In this document: positions 17,955 through 26,495 of the stretch, in pieces
Layout of the letters: every line of letters begins with the position of its first letter
Numbering within the stretch: the first letter of the stretch is position 1
NCBI RefSeq assembly: GCF_001515305.1
Contig: NZ_LNQV01000012.1
Coordinates: 1-64,000, forward strand
Origin: Aquitalea pelogenes
Lineage (GTDB): Bacteria; Pseudomonadota; Gammaproteobacteria; Burkholderiales; Chromobacteriaceae
Length of the DNA stretch: 64,000 nucleotides
Direction of reading: 5' to 3'
Made by a program: the position numbers and the translations under genes
The notes under the pieces: generated by a model
What the model was told of the DNA's origin: nothing
The model's database searches: none
What the model saw: only the letters and a program-made list of their open reading frames with translations

Positions 17955-18737
17955 ATGATGCGTGCGCTTTATGTTGCCAAAACCGGGATGGACTCCAGCC
18001 AGTTCAATCTGGATGTAATCTCCAACAACCTGGCCAACGTCAATACCGTCGGTTTCAAGCGCGGGCGCGCTGTGTTCGAAGACCTCTACTACCAGACCTT
18101 GCGTCAGCCGGGCGCCCAGCTGGCCGATGGCAGCACCACGCCCACCGGCCTGCAAGTGGGTACCGGTGCCACTGCCGTAGCCACCGCCAAGAACTTTACC
18201 CAGGGCAACATGACGCAAAGCAGCCAGCCGCTGGACTGGGCCATCACCGGTGACGGCTTCTTCCGCATCCTGCGTCCGGATGGCACCACGGCCTACACCC
18301 GTGATGGCGAATTCAAGCGCAATTCCAGTGGTGACATCGTCACCTCTGACGGTTACCAGTTGAACCCTAATATCAACATCCCCAGCACGGCTACCCAGAT
18401 CACGGTATCCAGCGCCGGGGTCGTGCAGTATTTCCTGCCCAATAATCCGGCTCCGCAGACGGCTGGTACCATTCAGCTGACCACTTTCATCAACCCGCAA
18501 GGCCTGGAGAGTGTGGGCAATAACCTGTATCTGCAAAGTGCCTCGTCTGGTGATCCGCAAGATGGTGATCCGGGTACTGACAGCCGCGGTATCGTCCGGC
18601 AGGGTTTTCTGGAAGGTTCCAACGTGAATGTGACTGAAGAACTGGTCAACATGATTACCGCACAGCGCTCTTTCGAAATGAATTCCAAGGCCATTACCAC
18701 GGCCGACCAGATGCTGCAGAAACTGACGCAGATGTAA
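17955..18737 (+). CDS. flgG: Flagellar distal rod protein FlgG
   Basis: FlgG builds the distal rod. The 260-residue protein starts MMRALYVAKTGMDSSQFNLD with ISNNLANVNTVGFKRGRAVFEDLYYQ-type conserved sequence, including the L-stretch region typical of distal rods, and ends with NVTEELVNMITAQRSFEMNSKAI. GAGG lies before the ATG; the alternative ATG at 17958 is equally in frame. Confidence 0.96.
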   Translation: MMRALYVAKTGMDSSQFNLDVISNNLANVNTVGFKRGRAVFEDLYYQTLRQPGAQLADGSTTPTGLQVGTGATAVATAKNFTQGNMTQSSQPLDWAITGDGFFRILRPDGTTAYTRDGEFKRNSSGDIVTSDGYQLNPNINIPSTATQITVSSAGVVQYFLPNNPAPQTAGTIQLTTFINPQGLESVGNNLYLQSASSGDPQDGDPGTDSRGIVRQGFLEGSNVNVTEELVNMITAQRSFEMNSKAITTADQMLQKLTQM

Positions 18738-18863
18738 GTTTGAACAAGGACGTTGACCGTCACGCAGAAAGTGCGCGACCAACAACGTCCTGATGCAGGT
18801 GCTTGTGCAATCAAAGGGCAGGCATGGCGTAATGAAACAGGTGCCATGCAAGAGGAGGGCGAT

Positions 18864-19544
18864 ATGAACATGCTGAAATGGATGACGCTGGGCCTGGTGG
18901 CCGTACTGGCCGGGTGTGCAGCCCAGGAGCCCCCGTTGGTGACCCTGCCAATGACGGCGCGGCCGCAACCACAGGCTGCTACCCTGCCTGCCAACGGTTC
19001 CATCTTCCAGTCGGGTAGCTATCGCGCCATGTTCGAGGACAAGATGCCGGCGCTGGTAGGCGATACGCTCACCATCAACATCCAGGAAAAGTCGTCCACC
19101 TCGCAGTCGGAACAGACCACGGCCACCCGTTCTTCGGCCTTGTCGGACACCATCTCCAGCGGCATGCAGCTGCCCTTCATACCCGGCAGCCTCACCAAGG
19201 GCCTGGGAGCATCGCTTAATGGCAGCGGTTCGGCCAGCAATACCGGCAAGGGTACCAATCAGGTAGCCACGACCTTTGTCAGCTCGATTACCGTGACGGT
19301 GATCGAAGTGCTGTCCAATGGCAACCTCGTTGTCAGTGGTGAAAAGGTGGTACGCATCAATGGCGATACCGAATCCATCCGCCTGTCCGGCGTGGTGAAC
19401 CCGCGGGATGTCGCCGCGGATCGTTCGGTATCTTCACTCAAGGTGGCGGACGCCCGCATCGAGCAGGAAACCAAGGGTAATAACCGCCTGTATAATGAGC
19501 CGGGTTGGCTGGCCAAGTTTTTCCTCAGCATCATTCCCATTTGA
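18864..19544 (+). CDS. flgH: Flagellar L-ring protein FlgH (lipoprotein)
   Basis: FlgH forms the outer-membrane L ring. The 226-residue protein has a lipoprotein signal with lipobox LAGC (about residues 14-17) and the FlgH core (SIFQSGSYRAMFEDKMPALVGD, here abbreviated; VVSGEKVVRINGDTE; SGVVNPRDV). ATG 18864 is chosen over an in-frame start at 18753 because AGGAGG is 5 nt upstream and the signal peptide begins there. It is followed by flgI with a 21-bp gap. Confidence 0.95.
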   Translation: MNMLKWMTLGLVAVLAGCAAQEPPLVTLPMTARPQPQAATLPANGSIFQSGSYRAMFEDKMPALVGDTLTINIQEKSSTSQSEQTTATRSSALSDTISSGMQLPFIPGSLTKGLGASLNGSGSASNTGKGTNQVATTFVSSITVTVIEVLSNGNLVVSGEKVVRINGDTESIRLSGVVNPRDVAADRSVSSLKVADARIEQETKGNNRLYNEPGWLAKFFLSIIPI

Positions 19545-19565
19545 TGGCCAGGACTGGATGACATC

Positions 19566-20663
19566 ATGAAAAAATTCCTGCTTGCACTGACTTGCCTGAT
19601 GCTGGGGGCGCAAGTGCTGGCGGCCGATCGGCTGAAAGACATCACCAACATCGCCGGCGTGCGTTCCAACCAATTGCTGGGTTATGGCCTGGTGGTGGGG
19701 CTGGACGGTAGTGGTGACAAGGTAACTTCTTCGCCGTTTACCGGCCAGTCGCTGTCCAATATGCTCACCCAGCTGGGCGTGCAGATTCCGCCCGGAACCA
19801 AGGTTGACCCCAAAAACGTAGCGGCAGTCAGCCTGACCGCCACGCTGCCGCCCTTTGCCCGCAAAGGCCAGGCGCTGGACGTGACGGTGTCGTCCATCGG
19901 TGATGCCAAGAGCCTGCGTGGCGGCACCTTGCTGCTGTCTCCGCTCAAGGGTGCCGATGGCCAGATTTACGGTATGGCCCAGGGTAATGTACTGGTTGGC
20001 GGCGCGGGAGCCTCCGCCGGTGGCAGCAAGGCGCAGATCAACCAGTTGAGCGTGGGGCGCATTGCCGGTGGTGCTACGGTGGAGCGTGAAGTGCCTACCG
20101 CGCTGGGTAATGGCGAATTCATCAACCTGGAATTGCAGGAAGCCAATTTCACCATGGCCAATCGCGTGGTGCAGGCCATCAACAAGGCGTTTGGCAGTGG
20201 CACTGCCCGTGCGGTGGATGGTGGTCTGGTGGAAGTGCGTGCGCCGTTTGATTCCAACCAGCGCGTGCAGTTTCTGTCGCGGATGGAAAATCTTGCCGTA
20301 GACCCGGCAGAAGTTTCCCCTCTGGTCATTATCAATGCCCGTACCGGCTCCATCGTGATGAACCAGGCGGTGCAGCTGGAGCCTTGTGCAATTGCCCACG
20401 GTAACCTGACAGTCACCATCAGCAACAACCCGCAGGTCAGCCAGCCGCCAGCCCTGTCCGGAGGCCAGACCGTAGCTACCAATCAGGCCAACGTCAGTGT
20501 GACCAGTGATGGTGGCAAGGTGCTGAAAGTGGCCAAGAGCGCCAATCTCAACCAGGTGGTATCGGCATTGAATGCGCTTGGTGCCACCCCGCAAGACCTC
20601 ATTTCCATCCTGCAGGCGATGAAGGCTGCAGGCTCGCTGAAGGCTGATTTGCAGATCATCTGA
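19566..20663 (+). CDS. flgI: Flagellar P-ring protein FlgI
   Basis: FlgI forms the periplasmic P ring. The 365-residue protein has a cleavable signal peptide (residues 1-20, ending LAADR), then RLKDITNIAGVRSNQLLGYG and a conserved core with GLDGSGDK and LPPFARKGQALDVTVSSIGDA-type sequence. The C-terminus LNALGATPQDLISILQAMK is diagnostic. A terminator follows immediately, ending this transcription unit. Confidence 0.96.
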   Translation: MKKFLLALTCLMLGAQVLAADRLKDITNIAGVRSNQLLGYGLVVGLDGSGDKVTSSPFTGQSLSNMLTQLGVQIPPGTKVDPKNVAAVSLTATLPPFARKGQALDVTVSSIGDAKSLRGGTLLLSPLKGADGQIYGMAQGNVLVGGAGASAGGSKAQINQLSVGRIAGGATVEREVPTALGNGEFINLELQEANFTMANRVVQAINKAFGSGTARAVDGGLVEVRAPFDSNQRVQFLSRMENLAVDPAEVSPLVIINARTGSIVMNQAVQLEPCAIAHGNLTVTISNNPQVSQPPALSGGQTVATNQANVSVTSDGGKVLKVAKSANLNQVVSALNALGATPQDLISILQAMKAAGSLKADLQII

Positions 20664-20683
20664 GCCCTGGTTTTCCTGCTGGC

Positions 20684-20711
20684 AAAAGGCCCCGCAAGCG
20701 GGGCCTTTTTC
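20684..20711 (+). terminator. Rho-independent terminator between flgI and flgJ
   Basis: An inverted repeat AAAAGGCCCCGC / GCGGGGCCTTTT (20684-20695 and 20698-20709) with a T-run splits the flg cluster into flgBCDEFGHI and flgJKL. A sigma-54 promoter begins 3 bp later. Confidence 0.85.
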
Positions 20712-20713
20712 GT

Positions 20714-20729
20714 TGGCCCGCTTCTTGCT
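20714..20729 (+). promoter_or_regulatory. Sigma-54 promoter for flgJ
   Basis: TGGCCCGCTTCTTGCT keeps the GG-N10-GC spacing (GG 20715-20716, GC 20727-20728) and a perfect TTGCT -12 element. It lies directly after the flgI terminator and 23 bp before flgJ. Confidence 0.75.
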
Positions 20730-20752
20730 ATGTGAGCGGCAAGGAGCGAGAC

Positions 20753-21718
20753 ATGACGACGCAGTTTTCCCCTAGCTATACGGCAGCAGATGCCCAGAAC
20801 CAGCAACTGGCGGTAGACCCGACCCAGATGTCCGGCCTGCGTGCGCGTATGGCCAAGGACCCGCAAGGTGCTGCCAAGGAAGCCGCGTCGCAGTTTGAAG
20901 CCCTGTTGATGGGGACCATGCTCAAGACCATGCGTCAGACCAAGTTTGATGACGAGCAGGATTCCGACATGGACACCTACCGCGGCATGCTGGACCAGCA
21001 ACTGGTGCAGTCGCTCAGCAAAGCCGGGGGGATGGGCATTGCCAACCTGGTTTACCAGCAGATTGCCAAGCAGCAAGGTCTTGACCCGGCCGCGGATGCC
21101 ACGCAGTTACGGCCTGCTTCATCCGGTCCGGTGCTGGCTAGCCGCTTCAGCCAGTCCTCGGCGCTGAAAGCCTATCAGGCGGCACAGGCAGAAGCGGCCA
21201 CTGCAGGCAGCAGTACGACGACACCGACGGCAACGGTTACGGTAGGCGGTGACAGCAAGAGCTTTGTACAGGGCTTGTTGCCGCATGCGCGGCAAGCTGC
21301 AGCGCAACTGGGTGTGGCACCGGAGTTTGTGGTGGCCCATGCCGCGCTGGAAAGCGGCTGGGGCAAGCGCGCCATTCGCAATGCCGATGGCAGCAACTCG
21401 CATAACCTGTTTGGTATCAAGGCGACTGGAGACTGGCAAGGCAAGTCCACCAGCATCACCACGACCGAATATGTCAATGGTGTGCCGCAGAAACGGGTGG
21501 ACAGCTTCCGCTCCTACGATTCCTATGCCGATGCATTCAGCGACTATGCGCGCATGCTCAAGGAGTCGCCACGTTACCAGGCTGTGCTCAACCAGGGCCG
21601 TAATGTGGCCGGTTTCGCGCAAGGCTTGCAAAACGGTGGTTACGCCACCGATCCGCGCTATGCGCGCAAGCTGGTGGATGTTGCCGCCACGCTGGCGCAG
21701 CAGTCGGTCCGGTCCTGA
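20753..21718 (+). CDS. flgJ: Flagellar rod-binding protein and peptidoglycan hydrolase FlgJ
   Basis: FlgJ caps the rod and cuts a hole in peptidoglycan. The 321-residue protein has an N-terminal rod-binding domain (about residues 40-100, ASQFEALLMGTMLKTMRQ and GMLDQQLVQSLSKAGGMGIA) and a C-terminal glucosaminidase domain (about 165-321) with the catalytic Glu in VVAHAALESGWGKR and HNLFGIKATGDWQG. ATG 20753 is used because AAGGAG is 6 nt upstream. Confidence 0.95.
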   Translation: MTTQFSPSYTAADAQNQQLAVDPTQMSGLRARMAKDPQGAAKEAASQFEALLMGTMLKTMRQTKFDDEQDSDMDTYRGMLDQQLVQSLSKAGGMGIANLVYQQIAKQQGLDPAADATQLRPASSGPVLASRFSQSSALKAYQAAQAEAATAGSSTTTPTATVTVGGDSKSFVQGLLPHARQAAAQLGVAPEFVVAHAALESGWGKRAIRNADGSNSHNLFGIKATGDWQGKSTSITTTEYVNGVPQKRVDSFRSYDSYADAFSDYARMLKESPRYQAVLNQGRNVAGFAQGLQNGGYATDPRYARKLVDVAATLAQQSVRS

Positions 21719-21719
21719 T

Positions 21720-21746
21720 TAAAGTTTAAGCAGTTGCAGTCGATAT
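21720..21746 (+). promoter_or_regulatory. Sigma-28 (FliA) promoter for flgKL
   Basis: TAAAGTTT (21720-21727) is an exact -35 match, followed by 11 bp and GTCGATAT (21739-21746) against the consensus GCCGATAA (6 of 8). It starts 2 bp after the flgJ stop and 19 bp before flgK. Late-class FliA transcription of hook-filament junction genes is known in enteric systems. Confidence 0.78.
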
Positions 21747-21764
21747 AACAGCAGAGAGGAAAAA

Positions 21765-23564
21765 ATGGGCTCAAATATATTTTCCATTGGCGTCAGTGGC
21801 CTGAATGCGGCACAAACCGCCCTGTCTGTTGTTGGCCAGAACATTGCCAATGGCAATACGCCCGGATATAACCGCCAGGTGCTGAGTCAGGCTGCGCGCA
21901 TGCCGCAACAGGAAGGCTTCGGCTACCTGGGCCAGGGCGTGGACATTACCGGCATCAGCCGCATCTACGACAAGTATCTTGATACCCAGGTGCTCACTGC
22001 TCAGGCTGGCAGTAATTATTATTCCAGCCAGTTGTCCCAGCTTAACCAGATCAACAACCTGTTGTCTGATCCTACGGTTGGCCTGAGCAATTCTTTCCAG
22101 AGCTTTTACAGCAGTCTGCAAACCCTGTCGCAAGACCCGTCCTCGGTGCCCAGCCGGCAGACCGTGGTCAATATGTCGCAGGCGCTGGTTTCCAATTTCA
22201 CCGCTATCGGCAACAACCTGTCGCAAATGCAGGCCGGGGCCAATTCGCAAATTACCAGCACGGTAAACAGCATCAATGCACTGGCGCAGAACATTGCCGA
22301 CCTGAACAATCAGATTGCCGCTGCTGCTGCGGGCAATACCCAGCAACAGCCGAACGACCTGATGGATCAGCGCGACCAGGCCATGGAGCAGCTGAACAAA
22401 CTGGTCAGCGCCAAGGCTGTGCCGCAATCGGATGGTACCTACAGCGTGTTCATCGGTAATGGCCAGGCGCTGGTGATGGGCAATAATGTCACCAAGCTGG
22501 GAACACAGAACGACCCCACCAATCCCCTGAACGTGCAGGTTACCTATCCCAATGCAAACGGCACCAATACCGTGGTGCCCAGTACCGCCCTGGCGGGTGG
22601 TCAACTGGCGGGTTATCTGGATTTTCGTGACGGTACTTTGTTGTCTACCCAGCAGAAGCTGGGCACGCTGGCTATCGATTTCACCACGGCCATGAATTAC
22701 CAGAACCAGCTGGGACGTGATTTGTCCGGCAATCAGGGCGGATTGATCTTTGCCGACATGACCAGTTACGCCTCGCACCCACAGGATGCAGTGGCCAATA
22801 TGCAGTTGCTGTTGTCCGACCCTACCAAGCTGGCTGCCTCGTCTTCTTTGCAACTGGGCAGTGGTGGCATCACCCCGTCCGGTACCGGCGTCACGCTGTC
22901 CGGTGTGTGGGCCAGCATGCCCGGTACGTATGGCTGGGCCAGCACATCGTCGCCGCCTTCGGTATCGACGCACCCGGTTACCGGCCTGACCGGCATGAGC
23001 ATCAATGCCACCACTGCAACCAGCATTACTGCCACGCTGACCGGTGGCCCGGACAACGGTCAGACCTTCAACGTAGTGCCGGACCCGACGGTATCCAACG
23101 GTTACAAGCTGGTGGACAATGCCACGCCTGCCAACGACCTGGGGATCAAGTTCCAGCTGTCCGGCCAGATGAAGGCCGGCATGACCATCAATGTCTCGCC
23201 GGTGCCCACTGGCACGGCAGTCAGCGGCAACGGTAACAACCTGGGCGAAATGATGGGCTTGCAGACCCGCAAGATTGTTGACGATAACAAGAATGGTACC
23301 AATACCGGCTTGCAGTCTTTCCAGACTTACTATTCGACCACCGTCAGCTTTGTGGGGAATGCCACCAATACGGTGAAACTGGCATCGTCGTCGCAAACCA
23401 CCCTGCTGCAGCAGGCTACCACCTCGCGCTCCAATGTCAGCGGGGTGAACATGGATCAGGAAGCCGCCGACCTGATCAAGTACCAACAGGCATATCAGGC
23501 ATCTGGCAAGGTTCTCCAGATTGCACAGACACTATTCCAGCAAATCCTGCAAATGGGTGGCTGA
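21765..23564 (+). CDS. flgK: Flagellar hook-associated protein FlgK (HAP1)
   Basis: FlgK is the first junction protein between hook and filament. The 599-residue protein begins SNIFSIGVSGLNAAQTALSV with GQNIANGNTPGYNRQVLSQA, has coiled-coil D0/D1 regions (QNIADLNNQIAAAAAG; PNDLMDQRDQAMEQLNKLV), a variable serine/threonine-rich centre and the C-terminal VNMDQEAADLIKYQQAYQAS helix. AGAGAGGA precedes the ATG. Confidence 0.95.
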   Translation: MGSNIFSIGVSGLNAAQTALSVVGQNIANGNTPGYNRQVLSQAARMPQQEGFGYLGQGVDITGISRIYDKYLDTQVLTAQAGSNYYSSQLSQLNQINNLLSDPTVGLSNSFQSFYSSLQTLSQDPSSVPSRQTVVNMSQALVSNFTAIGNNLSQMQAGANSQITSTVNSINALAQNIADLNNQIAAAAAGNTQQQPNDLMDQRDQAMEQLNKLVSAKAVPQSDGTYSVFIGNGQALVMGNNVTKLGTQNDPTNPLNVQVTYPNANGTNTVVPSTALAGGQLAGYLDFRDGTLLSTQQKLGTLAIDFTTAMNYQNQLGRDLSGNQGGLIFADMTSYASHPQDAVANMQLLLSDPTKLAASSSLQLGSGGITPSGTGVTLSGVWASMPGTYGWASTSSPPSVSTHPVTGLTGMSINATTATSITATLTGGPDNGQTFNVVPDPTVSNGYKLVDNATPANDLGIKFQLSGQMKAGMTINVSPVPTGTAVSGNGNNLGEMMGLQTRKIVDDNKNGTNTGLQSFQTYYSTTVSFVGNATNTVKLASSSQTTLLQQATTSRSNVSGVNMDQEAADLIKYQQAYQASGKVLQIAQTLFQQILQMGG

Positions 23565-23579
23565 GGCGAGGGTTGAATC

Positions 23580-24492
23580 ATGAGAATCAGTACCGCTACT
23601 TCTTACCAGACCGGCACCTACGACATGCAATCGCTGCAGTCGCAGTTGCAGTCCTTGCAATCCCAGCTCGATACGCAGAAGCGTGTGGTCACCCCGGCCG
23701 ATGATCCGGTTGCTGCTGCGCGCATCCTGCAGCTGAACCAGTCTGACGGGATGAATACCCAGTTCATCACCAACACCAAGGCGGTGGAGTCCACCTTGTC
23801 GCTGGCCGAGTCGCAGCTGACCAATGCATCAAACTTGCTGACCAGTCTGAAAGCTTCCGCCATCCAGGCGGGTAACACCGTCCTGTCGTCCGACCAGTTG
23901 CTGATGATTCAGAAGCAGGTGCAGGAGGGCATTTCCGAAATGACCGGTTACGCCAATGCTACCGACGGCAAGGGCAACTACCTGTTCAGTGGCAACAAGG
24001 TGGATACGCCGCCCTTTGTGCTGGATGCAACATACGCTGCGACTTATCAGGGGGACACCGGTCAGCGCAATGTCCCCATCAGTGCCTCGCGCAGCATGCA
24101 GATTTCCGATGCGGGCAGCAATATCTTTGGCAATGCAACGAGCCCGACGGCAGTGTTTGATGCGCTCAAGTCGCTCAATGACCTGCTGGCGCAGAACCCC
24201 AAGCCATCTACTTACAGTACCGACATGGGCAATATCGTTTCGGCACTGGATACCGCCCAGAAGAACCTGGCCACCAATATTGCGTCGATTGGTGCCCGTC
24301 GTCAGGAAAACCAGAGCGTGCAGGACATGGGGACCAGCTGGTTTGCAGTACAAGAGTGGCATCAGTGACTTGCAGGATCTGGACATGCCCAGTGCCATCA
24401 CCAGCTTTACCCAGACCCAGACTTCGCTCAAGTACAGTCAGCTGGTGTACAACAAGGTGACCAGCCTGTCCCTGTTCAACTACATGTCCTGA
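23580..24492 (+). pseudogene. flgL: Flagellar hook-associated protein FlgL (HAP3), frameshifted near the C-terminus
   Basis: FlgL joins FlgK to the filament. The main frame begins MRISTATSYQTGTYDMQSLQ and carries the flagellin-like N-terminal D0 helix and RVVTPADDPVAAARILQL, but after SVQDMGTSW it runs out of family sequence and stops at 24368. The expected C-terminal helix, LQYKSGISDLQDLDM to SLSLFNYMS, continues in the next frame to 24492. The switch lies between about 24325 and 24350. Two missing G residues (in ATGGGGACC and CTGGTTTG) would give DMGDQLGLQYKSG; one extra base would also restore the frame. Loss of the C-terminal D0 helix should abolish junction assembly, so either motility is lost or the sequence is wrong here. 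Confidence 0.88.
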
Positions 24493-24519
24493 GCCCGGCC
24501 TCAGGCAGCACAAAACCAG

Positions 24520-24546
24520 AACGGCTACCACAAGGTAGCCGTTTTT
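24520..24546 (+). terminator. Bidirectional terminator between flgL and astE
   Basis: Stem AACGGCTACC (24520-24529) with GGTAGCCGTT (24534-24543), then T-run; on the other strand the hairpin is also followed by T-rich sequence, so it can serve both convergent genes. Confidence 0.85.
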
Positions 24547-24564
24547 AATGGTTCTGCCGGGCGG

Positions 24565-25572
24565 TTACAGGGTGGCAGGTTCCACCACGATGCCGGCCCG
24601 CAGGCCGGGTTTGACGCCGGGATTGGGGAACAGGATACGTTCCGCCCCGCCATCAGCGACATAGCGTTCTGCACCATCTTCGGCAATCAGGAAACCATCA
24701 GGCAGGGCTGTGAAATTTTCCACCTGTGCATCCAGGTGCAGGCGGAAGGCCTCGCTGTGTTTGATCAGGTCGTACTTGGCCCGGAACAGCGGATAGTCAC
24801 CCGGCTGATAGTCAGCCAGCGGCGGCGTGGTATCACTCACCAATTGGCGCAGGGCCTGGTCGATACCGGCAAAGCGGGACAGATCGTTATGGCCAAACGG
24901 GCGGGCCTTGCCCAGTTCCAGGGTGAAGGCATGCGCCTGATGCGCGTGGCTGGTGTAATAGCTGAAGGTGTTGGCCGGTTTGCTGTGCAGCAGTACCGCC
25001 TCGATACCGCAATGTTTCAGCCAGGCAAGTTGAGCCGGATCATGCGCGCGCTGGTGCAGGAAGGGGTAGATGGCAAACTTTTCATATACCGAACCACGGA
25101 TGGCGGTGTGCAGGTCGTAATGCAGGCGCAGTGCATGGGCCGGAGCCTGGGCAAAGAAGCGGTCGGCTTCTTGTTCCAGCAAGGCAGCACAAGCGGCCTC
25201 TTGCGCGTCAGGCTGCTGCTGGTGGGCGCCATTGAACAGACGATTGAGGTCGTAATCCAGATAGCGCTCGCCTTGCTGCATGGCTTTGGGGTTGCCAAAT
25301 GCCACCAGCAGCCGGTGGTGCAAGGGCAGGGTGCCGCTGGCAATATCGGCCAGCATGGCGTCGATTACTTCGATGGGTGCGGTTTCATTGCCGTGGATGC
25401 CGCAGGACAACAGAATGAATGCGGGCTTGCAGTGCTGGCCTGCAGGGAATAATTCCACCACATTGGCGGCATGCCAGCGCGCAGTCACGCCAGTGGCCAG
25501 TTGCCATTCCGGCAGGGTGGTTGTGTTGGCTTGCAGCACGTGTTGCAGAAAACGGGATGGCTGAGAGGTCAT
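24565..25572 (-). CDS. astE: Succinylglutamate desuccinylase AstE
   Basis: AstE hydrolyses N-succinylglutamate to glutamate and succinate, the last step of the arginine succinyltransferase pathway. The 335-residue protein has the M14 metallopeptidase-like zinc motif SCGIHGNETAPIEVID (His and Glu, about residues 64-79) and LHYDLHTAIRGS with the third zinc ligand. ATG at 25570-25572 (MTSQPSRFLQ) is preferred to a longer frame to 25671. No other ast gene lies in the window; it follows a crotonase and a hydrolase on the same strand. Confidence 0.88.
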   Translation of the reverse strand: MTSQPSRFLQHVLQANTTTLPEWQLATGVTARWHAANVVELFPAGQHCKPAFILLSCGIHGNETAPIEVIDAMLADIASGTLPLHHRLLVAFGNPKAMQQGERYLDYDLNRLFNGAHQQQPDAQEAACAALLEQEADRFFAQAPAHALRLHYDLHTAIRGSVYEKFAIYPFLHQRAHDPAQLAWLKHCGIEAVLLHSKPANTFSYYTSHAHQAHAFTLELGKARPFGHNDLSRFAGIDQALRQLVSDTTPPLADYQPGDYPLFRAKYDLIKHSEAFRLHLDAQVENFTALPDGFLIAEDGAERYVADGGAERILFPNPGVKPGLRAGIVVEPATL

Positions 25573-25672
25573 CGGCAGTCCAGGCAAGAAACGATATCTG
25601 ATTGTAACCATTTCCGCCCGGCGTGCAGCCGGCATGCCGCGCTGATGAACGGGCATGCCGTTTCTGGGCAAT

Positions 25673-26458
25673 TCAGTCTATCCAGCCGGGTTTGCGCATT
25701 TCCAGGAATGCCCTGACGCCTTCCTGTCCCTCATCGCTGCGCCGCAAGGCCACCATGCGGTCTATGGTCAGGTCGATGACGGCGGGGGCAATGTCGCGGT
25801 GCTCGATGTCGCGGATCAGCTGCTTGGCTGCCACCATGGCGTGCGGGCCGTTCAGCAGCAGCTGGCGGCACATGTGTTCCACCGCGTCATCCAGTTCATC
25901 GTTTTCCACCGTCTGGTGAATCAGTCCCAGGCGACGTGCCTTGCCTGCGTTGATGCGTTCTGCCGTGACAAAGTAGCGGCGCGCGGCACGCGGGCCGATG
26001 GCGCGCATGATGTAGGGTGCTGCCAGGGCCGGAATGATACCCAGCTTCACGTCGGAGAAGCAGAACAAGGCTTCGGATACGCTGATGGAAACATCGCAGC
26101 AGGCAACCAGTGCCGCACCGATGCCAAAGGCCGAGCCTTGTACCCGTGCAATGGTGGGTTTGGGCAGGTGGTCCAGCGTTTCCAGCAGACGGGACAGGCG
26201 CTGGGCATCCCGTCTTTGCTGGCTTTCATCAAATTCGGTCAGGCGTCGCAGCCAGGCGCTGTCATGGCCTGCCGAGAAACTGATGCCCTCGCCAGTCAGT
26301 ACCACAACACGAACACTGTCGTCTTCGGCCAGTGTTTCCAGGGTGGCGGTCAGCAAGTCCACCATCTTGTCATCCAGCGCATTGTGCAACTCGCCACGAT
26401 TCAGGCTGATGGTGGCAATGCCTTGCGGGCTTACCTTGAGCAGTACGGCCTCTTCCAT
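25673..26458 (-). CDS. Enoyl-CoA hydratase/isomerase (crotonase) family protein, LiuC-like
   Basis: The 261-residue crotonase-fold protein resembles methylglutaconyl-CoA hydratases (LiuC) of leucine catabolism: LNRGELHNALDD, oxyanion-hole strand SFSAGHDSAWLRR, and RVQGSAFGIGAALVACCD. The usual SFSAGAD is SFSAGHD here, so the substrate is uncertain. A clear ribosome site (AAGGAGAACC) precedes ATG 26456-26458. It is 37 bp downstream of the alpha/beta hydrolase and likely cotranscribed with it and astE. Confidence 0.82.
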   Translation of the reverse strand: MEEAVLLKVSPQGIATISLNRGELHNALDDKMVDLLTATLETLAEDDSVRVVVLTGEGISFSAGHDSAWLRRLTEFDESQQRRDAQRLSRLLETLDHLPKPTIARVQGSAFGIGAALVACCDVSISVSEALFCFSDVKLGIIPALAAPYIMRAIGPRAARRYFVTAERINAGKARRLGLIHQTVENDELDDAVEHMCRQLLLNGPHAMVAAKQLIRDIEHRDIAPAVIDLTIDRMVALRRSDEGQEGVRAFLEMRKPGWID

Positions 26459-26495
26459 AGGGTTCTCCTTTGTTGTTGTTTGACTGTTGGCCCCG

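Noticed and set aside
21771-23486. 571-codon minus-strand frame opposite flgK
   Set aside because: Antisense shadow with no recognisable domain; flgK is intact on the plus strand.
24290-24370. Programmed frameshift in flgL
   Set aside because: No slippery heptamer or downstream stimulator is visible, and such recoding is not known for flgL; indel or error is simpler.
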